From an uncultured Mycoplasmatota bacterium (GTDB taxonomy: Bacteria; Bacillota_I; Bacilli_A; RF39; UBA660), in contig URZY01000007.1 of assembly GCA_900552495.1 (NCBI GenBank), positions 1-64,000 of the forward strand: 64,000 nt of DNA, written 5' to 3'. A program made the position numbers and the translations under genes. Below are positions 28,156 to 35,447 of this stretch, one piece after another (the first letter of the stretch is position 1; each line of letters starts with the position of its first letter). The notes below the pieces were generated by a model. That model saw only the letters and a list, made by a program, of their open reading frames with translations. It was not told where the DNA came from and did not search any database.

Positions 28156-29334
28156 AGTAACTTTTACTTCTCGCTCTGCAAAACTTCGTCCATTCTCATA
28201 AACTATTGTTAAACTTATTTTATCTCCTGATTTGCATTTTTTTAACACATTACTAATTGTTTCAACACTCTTAACTTCGCTGCCTTCAATATTAGTAATA
28301 ATATCTCCTACCCGAAGTGAAGCATTCATAGCTGCACTATCATCTTCAACTGCCGAAATATAAAAACCAGTCGTTGGGCTTGTAATCATACTTCCCGTTA
28401 TTCCTAACAAAACACCATTATCTTCAGCATCTTCCGTTGTTTTTCCATTCATCAAATCAGTAATTAATTCATCCACATCACTAATTGGAATTGCAAAACC
28501 CATTCCTTCAACACTAGCTTCGCTAGTTCCGCTAGATGAATACTTAGCCGAATTAATGCCAACAACTTCTCCCTTACTATTAAGCAAAGCTCCACCACTA
28601 TTACCACCATTAATAGCTGCATCAATTTGAATCATTTTATTAGTTATACCATCAATTGTAACCTCACGATTAATAGCACTAACAACTCCTGTAGTAACAG
28701 ATTGTCCATATCCAAGGGCATTACCAATAGCAATAACACCATTACCAACTTTCAACTTACTGCTATCTCCCATAGTCGCAATTTTAATAGCTTCTAAAGT
28801 ATCATTATCCAAATCAGCTAATTTAACAGAAATTACTGCTACATCACGTGAAGATGAGCCGCCTTTAATCGTAGCATCAACACTTTTTTCATTAATGAAT
28901 TGTACACTTAATTCATCAGTATCAGCAACAACATGATTATTAGTTAAAATTAAAAGTTCTTCATCATTTTTTCCAATTATAATTCCAGAACCAGCTCCTT
29001 CAGCATATTGACTGCTTCCAAAAAAGCTTGGTCCAAATCTACCACTAGAAACAAGTGTCTTACTAGTGATTGATACTATTGATGGCATTACATTACTAAC
29101 AACATCAGAAACATCAGTCATATAAACACCATCACCAGTACTTGTATTACTAGAAACATCGGTATACTTAAGTTCTACATTTTTCTTTCCGAAATTAAGA
29201 CCTAACTTATCACTTAAAAAATAAGCTCCTAATCCCCCAAATACTAAAGTCAAAACACATCCGACCACAATTAAAATTATTAAAATCTTATTAGTTTTCT
29301 GTGGTCTATTAATATTATTTTGTTCATTAATCAT
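28147..29334 (-). CDS. HtrA/DegP-like membrane serine protease with PDZ domain
   Basis: About 395 residues. One membrane helix at about residues 18-40 anchors a trypsin-like protease with the triad His (TNNHVVAD), Asp (SRDVAVISV) and Ser (GGNSGGALLN), then one PDZ domain. Such proteins degrade misfolded secreted proteins under envelope stress. The ATG at 29334 has AGAGGG eight bases before it; a GTG six codons upstream lacks a site. Convergent with pyrH. Confidence 0.93.
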   Translation of the reverse strand: MINEQNNINRPQKTNKILIILIVVGCVLTLVFGGLGAYFLSDKLGLNFGKKNVELKYTDVSSNTSTGDGVYMTDVSDVVSNVMPSIVSITSKTLVSSGRFGPSFFGSSQYAEGAGSGIIIGKNDEELLILTNNHVVADTDELSVQFINEKSVDATIKGGSSSRDVAVISVKLADLDNDTLEAIKIATMGDSSKLKVGNGVIAIGNALGYGQSVTTGVVSAINREVTIDGITNKMIQIDAAINGGNSGGALLNSKGEVVGINSAKYSSSGTSEASVEGMGFAIPISDVDELITDLMNGKTTEDAEDNGVLLGITGSMITSPTTGFYISAVEDDSAAMNASLRVGDIITNIEGSEVKSVETISNVLKKCKSGDKISLTIVYENGRSFAEREVKVTLK

Positions 29335-29434
29335 TAAACTACCCTCTTTCACAAAACAGTATATTTCTTAAATATGAACAAATTATGACAAAAATAAGAA
29401 ATTATTGTGAAAAAGCATTTTTATATTACACCTA

Positions 29435-29788
29435 TTACATATTTCTTTTAATCTCATCAACTTCTCGTTGTAAAGCATAAATCATCTTTTGCATCATTAA
29501 AATAGTACTTTCGCGATCGCCAGACTGATTACTATTACCATTACTATTACTATTACCATTTGGAAAAGTGTCCGCATTATTTCTACCTGTCTCTGTTGAA
29601 TCATTGGGCTCCAATCCTCTCTCCTGCATTACGGCTCGATAAAAGGCATTAGTAGACAAAACTTGGGCAACAAGCATCAACCAGTTTCCAACTGCATTTT
29701 GTTCATTAGCAGTCATATCATCAAGCAAAATATAACCGACAGCCACTGCACTCAAAGAAAAAATTTTAGGATTAATATTTGGCAGCAT
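29435..29788 (-). CDS. Small conserved-looking protein, unknown function
   Basis: 117 residues. A hydrophobic N-terminal half (residues 8-45, possibly one membrane-associated helix), an Asn/Ser-rich linker (NGNSNSNGNSN) and a C-terminal amphipathic helix (QKMIYALQREVDEIKRNM). GGTGATTATA precedes the ATG at 29788; the frame opens with GTG four codons earlier. I recognise no family. Confidence 0.55.
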   Translation of the reverse strand: MLPNINPKIFSLSAVAVGYILLDDMTANEQNAVGNWLMLVAQVLSTNAFYRAVMQERGLEPNDSTETGRNNADTFPNGNSNSNGNSNQSGDRESTILMMQKMIYALQREVDEIKRNM

Positions 29789-29888
29789 TATAATCACCAC
29801 TATTAAAGCATATTCAACTAAAGTTTTTATTTTGATTTTTTAAAGAATTAAAATGGAATTATTATCATAAATTTATTATATAGACCAA

Positions 29889-29917
29889 TTGACAAATCAA
29901 AATGAATAGTGTAAAAT
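29889..29917 (+). promoter_or_regulatory. Sigma-A promoter of tRNA-Cys and tRNA-Gly
   Basis: TTGACA at 29889-29894 and TAAAAT at 29912-29917 with a 17-base spacer, 21 bases before tRNA-Cys. Confidence 0.85.
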
Positions 29918-29938
29918 CATAAGTACGTAAAGCAATTC

Positions 29939-30012
29939 GGGGCTTTAGCCAAGTGGTAAGGCGTGGGTCTGCAACACCCTGATCACCGGTTCAAATCCGG
30001 TAGGCCCCTCCA
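29939..30012 (+). tRNA. tRNA-Cys (GCA)
   Basis: Acceptor stem GGGGCTT/AGGCCCC, D-arm TAGCCAAGTGGTAAGGC, anticodon GCA in loop CTGCAAC, T-arm CCGGTTCAAATCCGG, discriminator T and encoded CCA. Confidence 0.95.
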
Positions 30013-30016
30013 TTTT

Positions 30017-30091
30017 GCGAATGTGGTTCAATGGTTAGAATACGGCCTTGCCAAGGCTGTGATGGGGGTTCGATTCCCCTCATTCGCTCCA
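30017..30091 (+). tRNA. tRNA-Gly (GCC)
   Basis: Acceptor stem GCGAATG/CATTCGC, anticodon stem CGGCC/GGCTG around TTGCCAA with anticodon GCC, T-arm GGGGTTCGATTCCCC, discriminator T, encoded CCA. Four bases after tRNA-Cys. Confidence 0.95.
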
Positions 30092-30100
30092 TTTGAAAAC

Positions 30101-30138
30101 AACTTACGAACCTATATGGTTGCGTAAGTTTTTATTTT
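30101..30138 (+). terminator. Intrinsic terminator after tRNA-Gly
   Basis: AACTTACG-AACC and GGTT-G-CGTAAGTT form a 12-bp stem with one bulged G around TATAT, followed by a T-rich run. Confidence 0.9.
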
Positions 30139-30185
30139 ATCTTTTAATCGAACCCACGTGAGTCGCTTGGAAGATATATAAGTAC

Positions 30186-30219
30186 AATGTTCTCTTTCTA
30201 GAAAGGAGGACATTTTTTT
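30186..30219 (+). promoter_or_regulatory. Hairpin hiding an extended ribosome binding site
   Basis: AATGTTCTCTTTC pairs with GAAAGGAGGACATT (one bulge), closing over TA. The 3' arm contains TAGAAAGGAGG, which matches the complement of the 16S rRNA tail over eleven bases. Seven T follow, so the same hairpin could also terminate transcription. It controls the small ORF at 30220. Confidence 0.65.
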
Positions 30220-30498
30220 ATGCTTGATTTTAAAACTATTGAAATACTAGAACCAAATACTGAAATTCTAGAGATCATTAAAAGTTATTCTTATAAAATT
30301 AAAAAAGGAAAAATAAAACACTTACCGAAAACAAATTTACAGTTTATTGAACCAACACAGTACATAATTAAATATCCTATTAATCTTACAATACTAGAAT
30401 ATAAAGTAAATGAGATTAGTAATAAACCATTTTATATTAAAGCGTATAACGAAAAGTATAATCTCAAAGAAATTAAGCAAATTCTTACAAAAATTTAA
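30220..30498 (+). CDS. Small protein at the left end of the element, unknown function
   Basis: 92 residues, Ile/Lys-rich, no membrane helix and no family that I recognise. The start is fixed by the very strong ribosome site buried in the hairpin just upstream. It precedes the recombinase by about 100 bases in the same direction, so it may regulate excision or be an early element gene. It could also be a chromosomal remnant. Confidence 0.5.
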   Translation: MLDFKTIEILEPNTEILEIIKSYSYKIKKGKIKHLPKTNLQFIEPTQYIIKYPINLTILEYKVNEISNKPFYIKAYNEKYNLKEIKQILTKI

Positions 30499-30609
30499 TT
30501 TTATCCCCCTATAACCATCTTTAAAATGCCAAACAAATGAAAGATATATTAAAATTTGTGACTTAACTTTTTTGGTCTAAGTGGGGAAACAAGTGAGGAG
30601 ATGATTTTA

Positions 30610-32391
30610 TTGAGATGTGGAATTTATGTAAGAGTTAGTACTGATGATCAAAGAGATAATGGATATTCTATTGATTCACAACTTCGTATGATTAAAGAAT
30701 ATTGTGATAAAAATGAATATGACATTATGGATGTATATAATGATGCTGGTCATTCTGGAAAAGATTTAATGAGACCAGAAATGCAAAGATTATTAAAAGA
30801 TATTAAAGCTAAAAAGATTGATAAGTTGATTGCTATTAAAGTCGATAGACTAACAAGAAATAATTATGATGGTTTTTGGCTACTAAATTATTGCGAAGAA
30901 CATGATGTAAAAATTGAACTTATACTAGAGCCTTATGATGTATCTACTGCTAATGGTGAAATGATATTTGGTATGAATTTAGTATTTGGTCAAAGAGAAC
31001 GAAAAGAAATTAGTGCTAGGACTAAAAGAGCTATGGAAGAAATGGCTTTAAAACATATTCATCCTAGTAAAGCACCTTATGGCTATATTAGAAATAAAGA
31101 AACTGGTTATTTGGAAATTGAACCTATTGAAGCACAAGTTGTTAAAGAAATATTTGAATTATGCAAACAAAGACATTCTACTAGAGGTATTGCTACTATT
31201 ATGAGAGATAATAATGCTTATTTAAGCCAAGGTAAATGGAAAAGTGATAGAATTTATAAGATACTTACTAATTCTATTTATATTGGTGTATTTGAATACG
31301 GAAAATACAGAAGAAAATCACAAGATATTTTAAAAGTAAATAATTATTGTGAACCTATTATTGATATTGAAACTTGGAATATTACAAGAAAAAATCTAGA
31401 AAAAAATAAGCATCCTAATTATGGAGAACATATACATTTATTTACTGGAATAATAAAATGTCCTAATTGTGGAAATATATTATCTTCTACTAATTCTTTT
31501 AAACATAGTGGAACACCTAAACAAAAAACTTACTATCATTTAACTTGTAAAAATCCTAATTGTAAGTCAAAAGGACTTCATTATAGTTCAGATAAAATTG
31601 AAAAACGATTAGGAAGAATTTTAAATGAATTAACAAGATATATGTATGAACGTAAAAATGAAATCATAGTTTGTAATTCTAATAGGTCTAAAGAATTAAA
31701 AGAAATCGATAAAGCTATTGATAAATTAAAACTACAAGAGAAAAAATTAGTAGATTTATATTTAACTTCTAATTTGAATGTCGATGCGATTAATCATAAA
31801 AACGAGATGATAAAAAAGGAAATTCAAAAATTAAATAATAAGAAAGATGCATTAGACCCAGATAATGAATTTAAAGAATATACTCTAGAACTGTCTAAAA
31901 AGCTAGATTGTTCTAAAGAGAACGATGAATATATATTTACTAACAATTTAGGATTTTCATTTGTCTGGGATAGTTTAAATAGAAAAACTAAGAGAGATTT
32001 AATTCAAAGATTAATAGCAAATTTAGAAATAGAAAGAGATAGAAATTACAATATTGAAATTAAAAATATTAAGTTTACTGATGAATTTATTTCTAAAAGT
32101 AATAAGGAATATCTAGAATACTTGAATGATATTTTGGAAGATAGCGAAATTGGAATTAAGTATAAAGGTCAAATTGATAAGAAAGAGTTAAAAAAATTAT
32201 CTAGTAAATATACAATTATTTCACTACAAAAATATGAAAACAATGAATATTCAGAGAAAGAATTAAACATTTATTTAGAATTATTCAAGGAACATTTTTA
32301 TTATGATGGTATTATTAATTGTCCTTATATTGAAAATAATTTAGTTGTTGATCAACTTCTATTAATACCCAAAAGAAAGGAAACGATGTAA
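30610..32391 (+). CDS. Large serine recombinase (TnpX-like)
   Basis: About 593 residues. The N-terminal resolvase domain shows GIYVRVSTDDQ with the catalytic Ser, and IDKLIAIKVDRLTRN. A recombinase domain follows, with TRGIATIMRDNN and 'WKSDRIYKILTNSIYIG', then a zinc ribbon (CPNCG...CKNPNCK) and a coiled coil. This is the layout of TnpX/TndX, which excise and insert transposons as circles. GAGGAG is nine bases before the TTG at 30610, which gives MRCGIYVRVS; an in-frame ATG at 30601 touches the ribosome site. Followed directly by a tiny ORF. Confidence 0.93.
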   Translation: MRCGIYVRVSTDDQRDNGYSIDSQLRMIKEYCDKNEYDIMDVYNDAGHSGKDLMRPEMQRLLKDIKAKKIDKLIAIKVDRLTRNNYDGFWLLNYCEEHDVKIELILEPYDVSTANGEMIFGMNLVFGQRERKEISARTKRAMEEMALKHIHPSKAPYGYIRNKETGYLEIEPIEAQVVKEIFELCKQRHSTRGIATIMRDNNAYLSQGKWKSDRIYKILTNSIYIGVFEYGKYRRKSQDILKVNNYCEPIIDIETWNITRKNLEKNKHPNYGEHIHLFTGIIKCPNCGNILSSTNSFKHSGTPKQKTYYHLTCKNPNCKSKGLHYSSDKIEKRLGRILNELTRYMYERKNEIIVCNSNRSKELKEIDKAIDKLKLQEKKLVDLYLTSNLNVDAINHKNEMIKKEIQKLNNKKDALDPDNEFKEYTLELSKKLDCSKENDEYIFTNNLGFSFVWDSLNRKTKRDLIQRLIANLEIERDRNYNIEIKNIKFTDEFISKSNKEYLEYLNDILEDSEIGIKYKGQIDKKELKKLSSKYTIISLQKYENNEYSEKELNIYLELFKEHFYYDGIINCPYIENNLVVDQLLLIPKRKETM

Positions 32392-32568
32392 ATGAAAGAT
32401 AAAAACGATAAAGTTATTTGTGTTTATGATGAAAAAGGAAAGAATGTTCAAGAAGTAATACTTGAAGCTTTTGAAAAATTTTTGAAAATAAAACTTAAAA
32501 ACAATTCTTTTTCAGCTAGTAATAAGAAAGGAAATGATAAAAATGACAATAAAATATTTAAAAATTAA
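32392..32568 (+). CDS. 58-residue protein after the recombinase, unknown
   Basis: Its ATG follows the recombinase TAA without a gap, and AAGAAAGG lies just upstream. The sequence MKDKNDKVICVYDEKGKNVQ is followed by a helix and a Lys/Asn-rich tail. The end overlaps the TnpV gene by 26 bases. Small frames of this kind commonly follow TnpX-type recombinases, but I know of no function. Confidence 0.6.
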   Translation: MKDKNDKVICVYDEKGKNVQEVILEAFEKFLKIKLKNNSFSASNKKGNDKNDNKIFKN

Positions 32569-32893
32569 TAGTTTTGTTTTACCGAATTTAGTTACAAAAA
32601 ATAGTAAAAGTAAAATAAATAAGTATGGATTATTACGATTAGATTATTTAAAAACTCATAAGAAAGCATTATATGAAACACTTCTTATGAAAGGAGAACT
32701 TGATAAACATCTTAATTCAATTAGTAAATTATGTGAAGAAAGATTAAATATTTTAATGAATAAATATGTAAAAAATGATGAAAAACTATCTGAAAAAAAT
32801 AAAAAGTTTAATCAATTAGAATGGGTAAAAATCATGAACAATTATAAAAATTGTGCTGAAGAAGTAATCTTTAAAGAATTAATTTATGTATAG
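32543..32893 (+). CDS. TnpV family transposon protein
   Basis: About 116 residues. The blocks 'YGLLRLDYLKTHKKALYETLL', 'HLNSISKLCEERL' and a closing 'WVKIMNNYKNCAEEVIFKELIY' match TnpV, a Tn4451-encoded protein of unknown function. The ATG at 32543 is ten bases after AAAGGAA; an ATG three codons upstream is too close to it. Overlaps the preceding small ORF and so is coupled to the recombinase transcript. Confidence 0.82.
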   Translation: MTIKYLKINSFVLPNLVTKNSKSKINKYGLLRLDYLKTHKKALYETLLMKGELDKHLNSISKLCEERLNILMNKYVKNDEKLSEKNKKFNQLEWVKIMNNYKNCAEEVIFKELIYV

Positions 32894-32933
32894 TCTGTGA
32901 GTACACTTTGTATTTTTAGTATTAGCCAGCACT

Positions 32934-32968
32934 GCAAGTTTACTCCCGCCACTTGCTTATTTGCGGGA
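32934..32968. other. Overlapping inverted repeats, possible oriT
   Basis: In the 100-base gap before the MobC-like gene, GCAAGT and ACTTGC form one inverted repeat, and CCCGC (32945-32949) and GCGGG (32963-32967) a second one that overlaps it, in an otherwise AT-rich element. This mixed, relatively GC-rich patch is a reasonable place for a transfer origin, but no nick sequence was recognised. Confidence 0.35.
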
Positions 32969-32997
32969 ATTCTCCCAAACCCTAAAATGGAAAGAAG

Positions 32998-33303
32998 ATG
33001 ATAGATATTAGAGTGAGAAATATAAATCTAAATGTTTTTCTTAACGAAGAAGAACAAAAATTATTAAAAGAAAAATCTAATAAAGCCAGATTGACACAAT
33101 CTGACTTTATTAGAAATTTAATTAATGAATATGATGATAACAATTTATCTAATTTTGATATAGAAAATATTAATCACGTTATTTCATCAACTATTAATGA
33201 TTTAAATAAACTTCGTGATACAATGTATAGACTGGGATATTATCAATTGGTTGAATTTTTAGATAGTATAATCGGTGAGCTATACAAGATCTATCAAAAG
33301 TAA
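32998..33303 (+). CDS. Ribbon-helix-helix mobilization protein, MobC-like
   Basis: 101 residues. The N-terminal strand and two helices (INLNVFLNEEEQKLL and LTQSDFIRNLI) form a ribbon-helix-helix DNA-binding fold; the C-terminal part is a helix pair as in MobC relaxosome proteins. Such proteins bind oriT and help the relaxase open DNA. GGAAAGAAG stands against the ATG. It may act at the inverted repeats just upstream. Confidence 0.7.
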   Translation: MIDIRVRNINLNVFLNEEEQKLLKEKSNKARLTQSDFIRNLINEYDDNNLSNFDIENINHVISSTINDLNKLRDTMYRLGYYQLVEFLDSIIGELYKIYQK

Positions 33304-33328
33304 AAGAACAGATTTTTCTGTTCTTTTA
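33302..33328. terminator. Bidirectional terminator after the MobC-like gene
   Basis: AAAGAACAG and CTGTTCTTT form a nine-bp stem around ATTTTT, flanked by A and T runs, between convergent genes. Confidence 0.85.
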
Positions 33329-33329
33329 G

Positions 33330-34157
33330 TTAATTTATTAAAGTAAATTTGTAATCACAATTGTTTGAATTATAAATATGTACAGAACTATCTATTGATA
33401 CATTATTATTCTTTGATGTCGTTGTAAATTTAAGCATTTCTTTTGAATTGTATGCTGTTCCATAATTTCCGTTTTGATAACCTTCTCTATAATCAATCCA
33501 TAAAAAGCATATATTTTCATTCATGTTAGTTGCTTCAACTTTATATTTTCCATCTGGCAAATAATAAAAAATAACATTCTTTTTTTCAAATTCCATATAT
33601 TTACCATATTCACCAAGTTCATTATATTTTATGGTATATACAATTTCTTTGGGTTCTTCTTTAACTACTTCTTTTTCACTTTCGTCGCTACTGGTTTCAT
33701 TATCAACAGAATCATCTTTAATAGGTACATTCTCTTCTTTATCAACAACATTTGATTGGGAACCATTATCTTCTGTTTCTACATTTTCGACTGGAGTACA
33801 AATTATCCACACGAATAGTATTAATATTGGTAATACAATTCTAGCAATTTTTATATATTTTTCATCAATTTGACTAAACTTATCTTCTATTAAAGTATAG
33901 AAAACCTTAAATAAACTTAATCCAAATAATATAGCGAATATACCGGATACGATATCTTCAGTAAATGATGATAGATATACTAATATTAGTAACCCACCAA
34001 CACCATATAAAAACCCATTCCATATTTTACTAGCAAGGCCATCAATATCTCCAGGAGTTCTAACTGCTTTCATTTTTTCATCATAAGGTGTTCCACATTT
34101 TGGACAATATACGTAATCATCCTTGTATTCTTTTTTACATTTTCTACATATCTTCAT
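33330..34157 (-). CDS. Zinc-ribbon membrane protein, element cargo
   Basis: 275 residues. A zinc ribbon (CRKCKKEY...CPKCG) at residues 4-22 is followed by about three membrane helices (about 50-130), an acidic linker (NETSSDESEKEVVKEEPKE) and a beta-rich outer domain of about 100 residues. No family is recognised for the C-terminal domain. AGGAGG is five bases before the ATG. It lies nine bases after the next zinc-ribbon gene and is probably co-transcribed with it. Confidence 0.65.
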   Translation of the reverse strand: MKICRKCKKEYKDDYVYCPKCGTPYDEKMKAVRTPGDIDGLASKIWNGFLYGVGGLLILVYLSSFTEDIVSGIFAILFGLSLFKVFYTLIEDKFSQIDEKYIKIARIVLPILILFVWIICTPVENVETEDNGSQSNVVDKEENVPIKDDSVDNETSSDESEKEVVKEEPKEIVYTIKYNELGEYGKYMEFEKKNVIFYYLPDGKYKVEATNMNENICFLWIDYREGYQNGNYGTAYNSKEMLKFTTTSKNNNVSIDSSVHIYNSNNCDYKFTLIN

Positions 34158-34166
34158 AGAAACCTC

Positions 34167-34994
34167 CTATTTAAAATAACTTTCTGGAATATCATAATTT
34201 GGTTTATCTTTTATAGTTTCTTGCAACTCTTTAGCAGCCGCCTCAATTTTTGGATTATAGTTTAAAACTGTTTCTTCTTCTTCTGGCTTTAAAAATGATT
34301 TTGGAACCGGAGTTGAAGATAAAACTCTTAATTGATCTACAATCATTTGTGCAGTATTAACAGAGTTATTATAAACCGAACTTGATTGGTCAACTGTTTT
34401 TGATAATATCACTATTTCAGTATTAAAGCCTTTAATGTTTACATTAACACCTATATGATGACAGGTTGGTATTTCATCTGAGGTAGTAACTTGATTATTA
34501 TTTCCTTTTGTAGTTGTTTTTCCTAATGCAGAACCACCAACAACTGCTCCAACCGGACCTAATATTAATCCACCAGCAACAGCACCACCTAATGATGCAT
34601 GCTTTTTAGATTTTTGATTATTAGTACCTGTTGTGTTTGTCACTGTTCTAAATCCATCATTTTTAACCATTTCTGCACCTTTAATATCAGAAAAAGGATA
34701 AGTTGTTCCATTAATTGAAACAATTCCTTCAGTTAAATTATAAGTGAAATTATTACCTATTGATTTCCATCTACTTGTAGCTATTCTATTAATTTCATTT
34801 TGTTTTGCTTTTTCAAGTTGAGCTAACTTGTTTTGAGCATTTTTGACTTTGGTATTATATTCTTTGTCTCTGTCTTTATGAATTTTTTTATCAACTTTTT
34901 CCAAATACTTTATAAACTTGGCTTGATTAATTCCACAATAACCGCAAAAAATATCATCATCATCAATCTTTTTTTGACATTTTACACACTTCAT
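34167..34994 (-). CDS. Zinc-ribbon glycine-zipper protein, element cargo
   Basis: 275 residues: a zinc ribbon (CVKCQKK...CGYCG), a Lys-rich coiled coil (residues 25-70), a beta-rich pleckstrin-like segment, a glycine-zipper hydrophobic stretch (GGAVAGGLILGPVGAVVGG, about 128-146) and a polar tail. Glycine zippers insert into or associate with membranes. AAGGAGTGAG precedes the ATG. First of the pair with the next zinc-ribbon protein. Function unknown. Confidence 0.65.
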   Translation of the reverse strand: MKCVKCQKKIDDDDIFCGYCGINQAKFIKYLEKVDKKIHKDRDKEYNTKVKNAQNKLAQLEKAKQNEINRIATSRWKSIGNNFTYNLTEGIVSINGTTYPFSDIKGAEMVKNDGFRTVTNTTGTNNQKSKKHASLGGAVAGGLILGPVGAVVGGSALGKTTTKGNNNQVTTSDEIPTCHHIGVNVNIKGFNTEIVILSKTVDQSSSVYNNSVNTAQMIVDQLRVLSSTPVPKSFLKPEEEETVLNYNPKIEAAAKELQETIKDKPNYDIPESYFK

Positions 34995-35086
34995 AAACTC
35001 ACTCCTTAATTATTTAAATTATATCATATTTTATAAAAATTAATATACAAATTAGGACAAAAAGTTTACTTATTTATTTTTTTCAT

Positions 35087-35099
35087 TGTGGGACAATAA
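35087..35099. promoter_or_regulatory. Possible operator of the XRE regulator
   Basis: ATTGT-GGG-ACAAT is a perfect inverted repeat just before the ribosome site of the XRE gene. It could be an autoregulatory site that also serves the divergent zinc-ribbon pair. Inference only. Confidence 0.3.
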
Positions 35100-35114
35100 T
35101 TATAGGTGATGCAA

Positions 35115-35369
35115 ATGATTGATAAATACAAGAAATATAATCCTGAATTCAAAGCAATTATTTGTAATAATATTAAAAACTTTCGTAAAGAAAAAGGCAT
35201 GAGATTAATGGATTTGGCTGAAATTTTAGATATATCTCCTGAATATTTAAAAAGAATAGAATCTCCAAATGATGAAAAAAAGAATTGCTCATTATCCTTA
35301 CTTTATAAAATATCAATAATTCTTGACAAGAAACTTGATGATTTTTTAATAGACAATAGAAATAGCTAA
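35115..35369 (+). CDS. Small XRE-type regulator
   Basis: 84 residues, essentially one helix-turn-helix domain: 'NNIKNFRKEKGMRLMDLAEILDISPEYLKRIE' then a dimerising end 'LSLLYKISIILDKKLDDFL'. AGGTGA is five bases before the ATG at 35115; a GTG three codons upstream lies inside that site. It is closed by its own terminator, so it is not simply co-transcribed with the large nuclease-NTPase gene that follows, but may regulate it or the divergent pair. Confidence 0.8.
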   Translation: MIDKYKKYNPEFKAIICNNIKNFRKEKGMRLMDLAEILDISPEYLKRIESPNDEKKNCSLSLLYKISIILDKKLDDFLIDNRNS

Positions 35370-35382
35370 CGCTATTTTTTTT
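35361..35382 (+). terminator. Intrinsic terminator after the XRE gene
   Basis: AATAGC and GCTATT pair around TAAC, followed by eight T, immediately after the stop codon. Confidence 0.85.
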
Positions 35383-35389
35383 ATTTTCA

Positions 35390-35418
35390 TTGAATAGACT
35401 TAAAAAAATCTATATAAT
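35390..35418 (+). promoter_or_regulatory. Sigma-A promoter of the nuclease-NTPase gene
   Basis: TTGAAT at 35390-35395 and TATAAT at 35413-35418 with a 17-base spacer, 30 bases before the ATG. Confidence 0.8.
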
Positions 35419-35447
35419 AATAAATAAATTATATAAGGAGGTATAAT

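Noticed and set aside
30139..30185. GGGTTCGATT on the minus strand, like a tRNA T-arm, next to tRNA-Gly
   Set aside because: Only ten bases match and no acceptor or anticodon stem can be built, so it is not a tRNA and not a clear attachment repeat.
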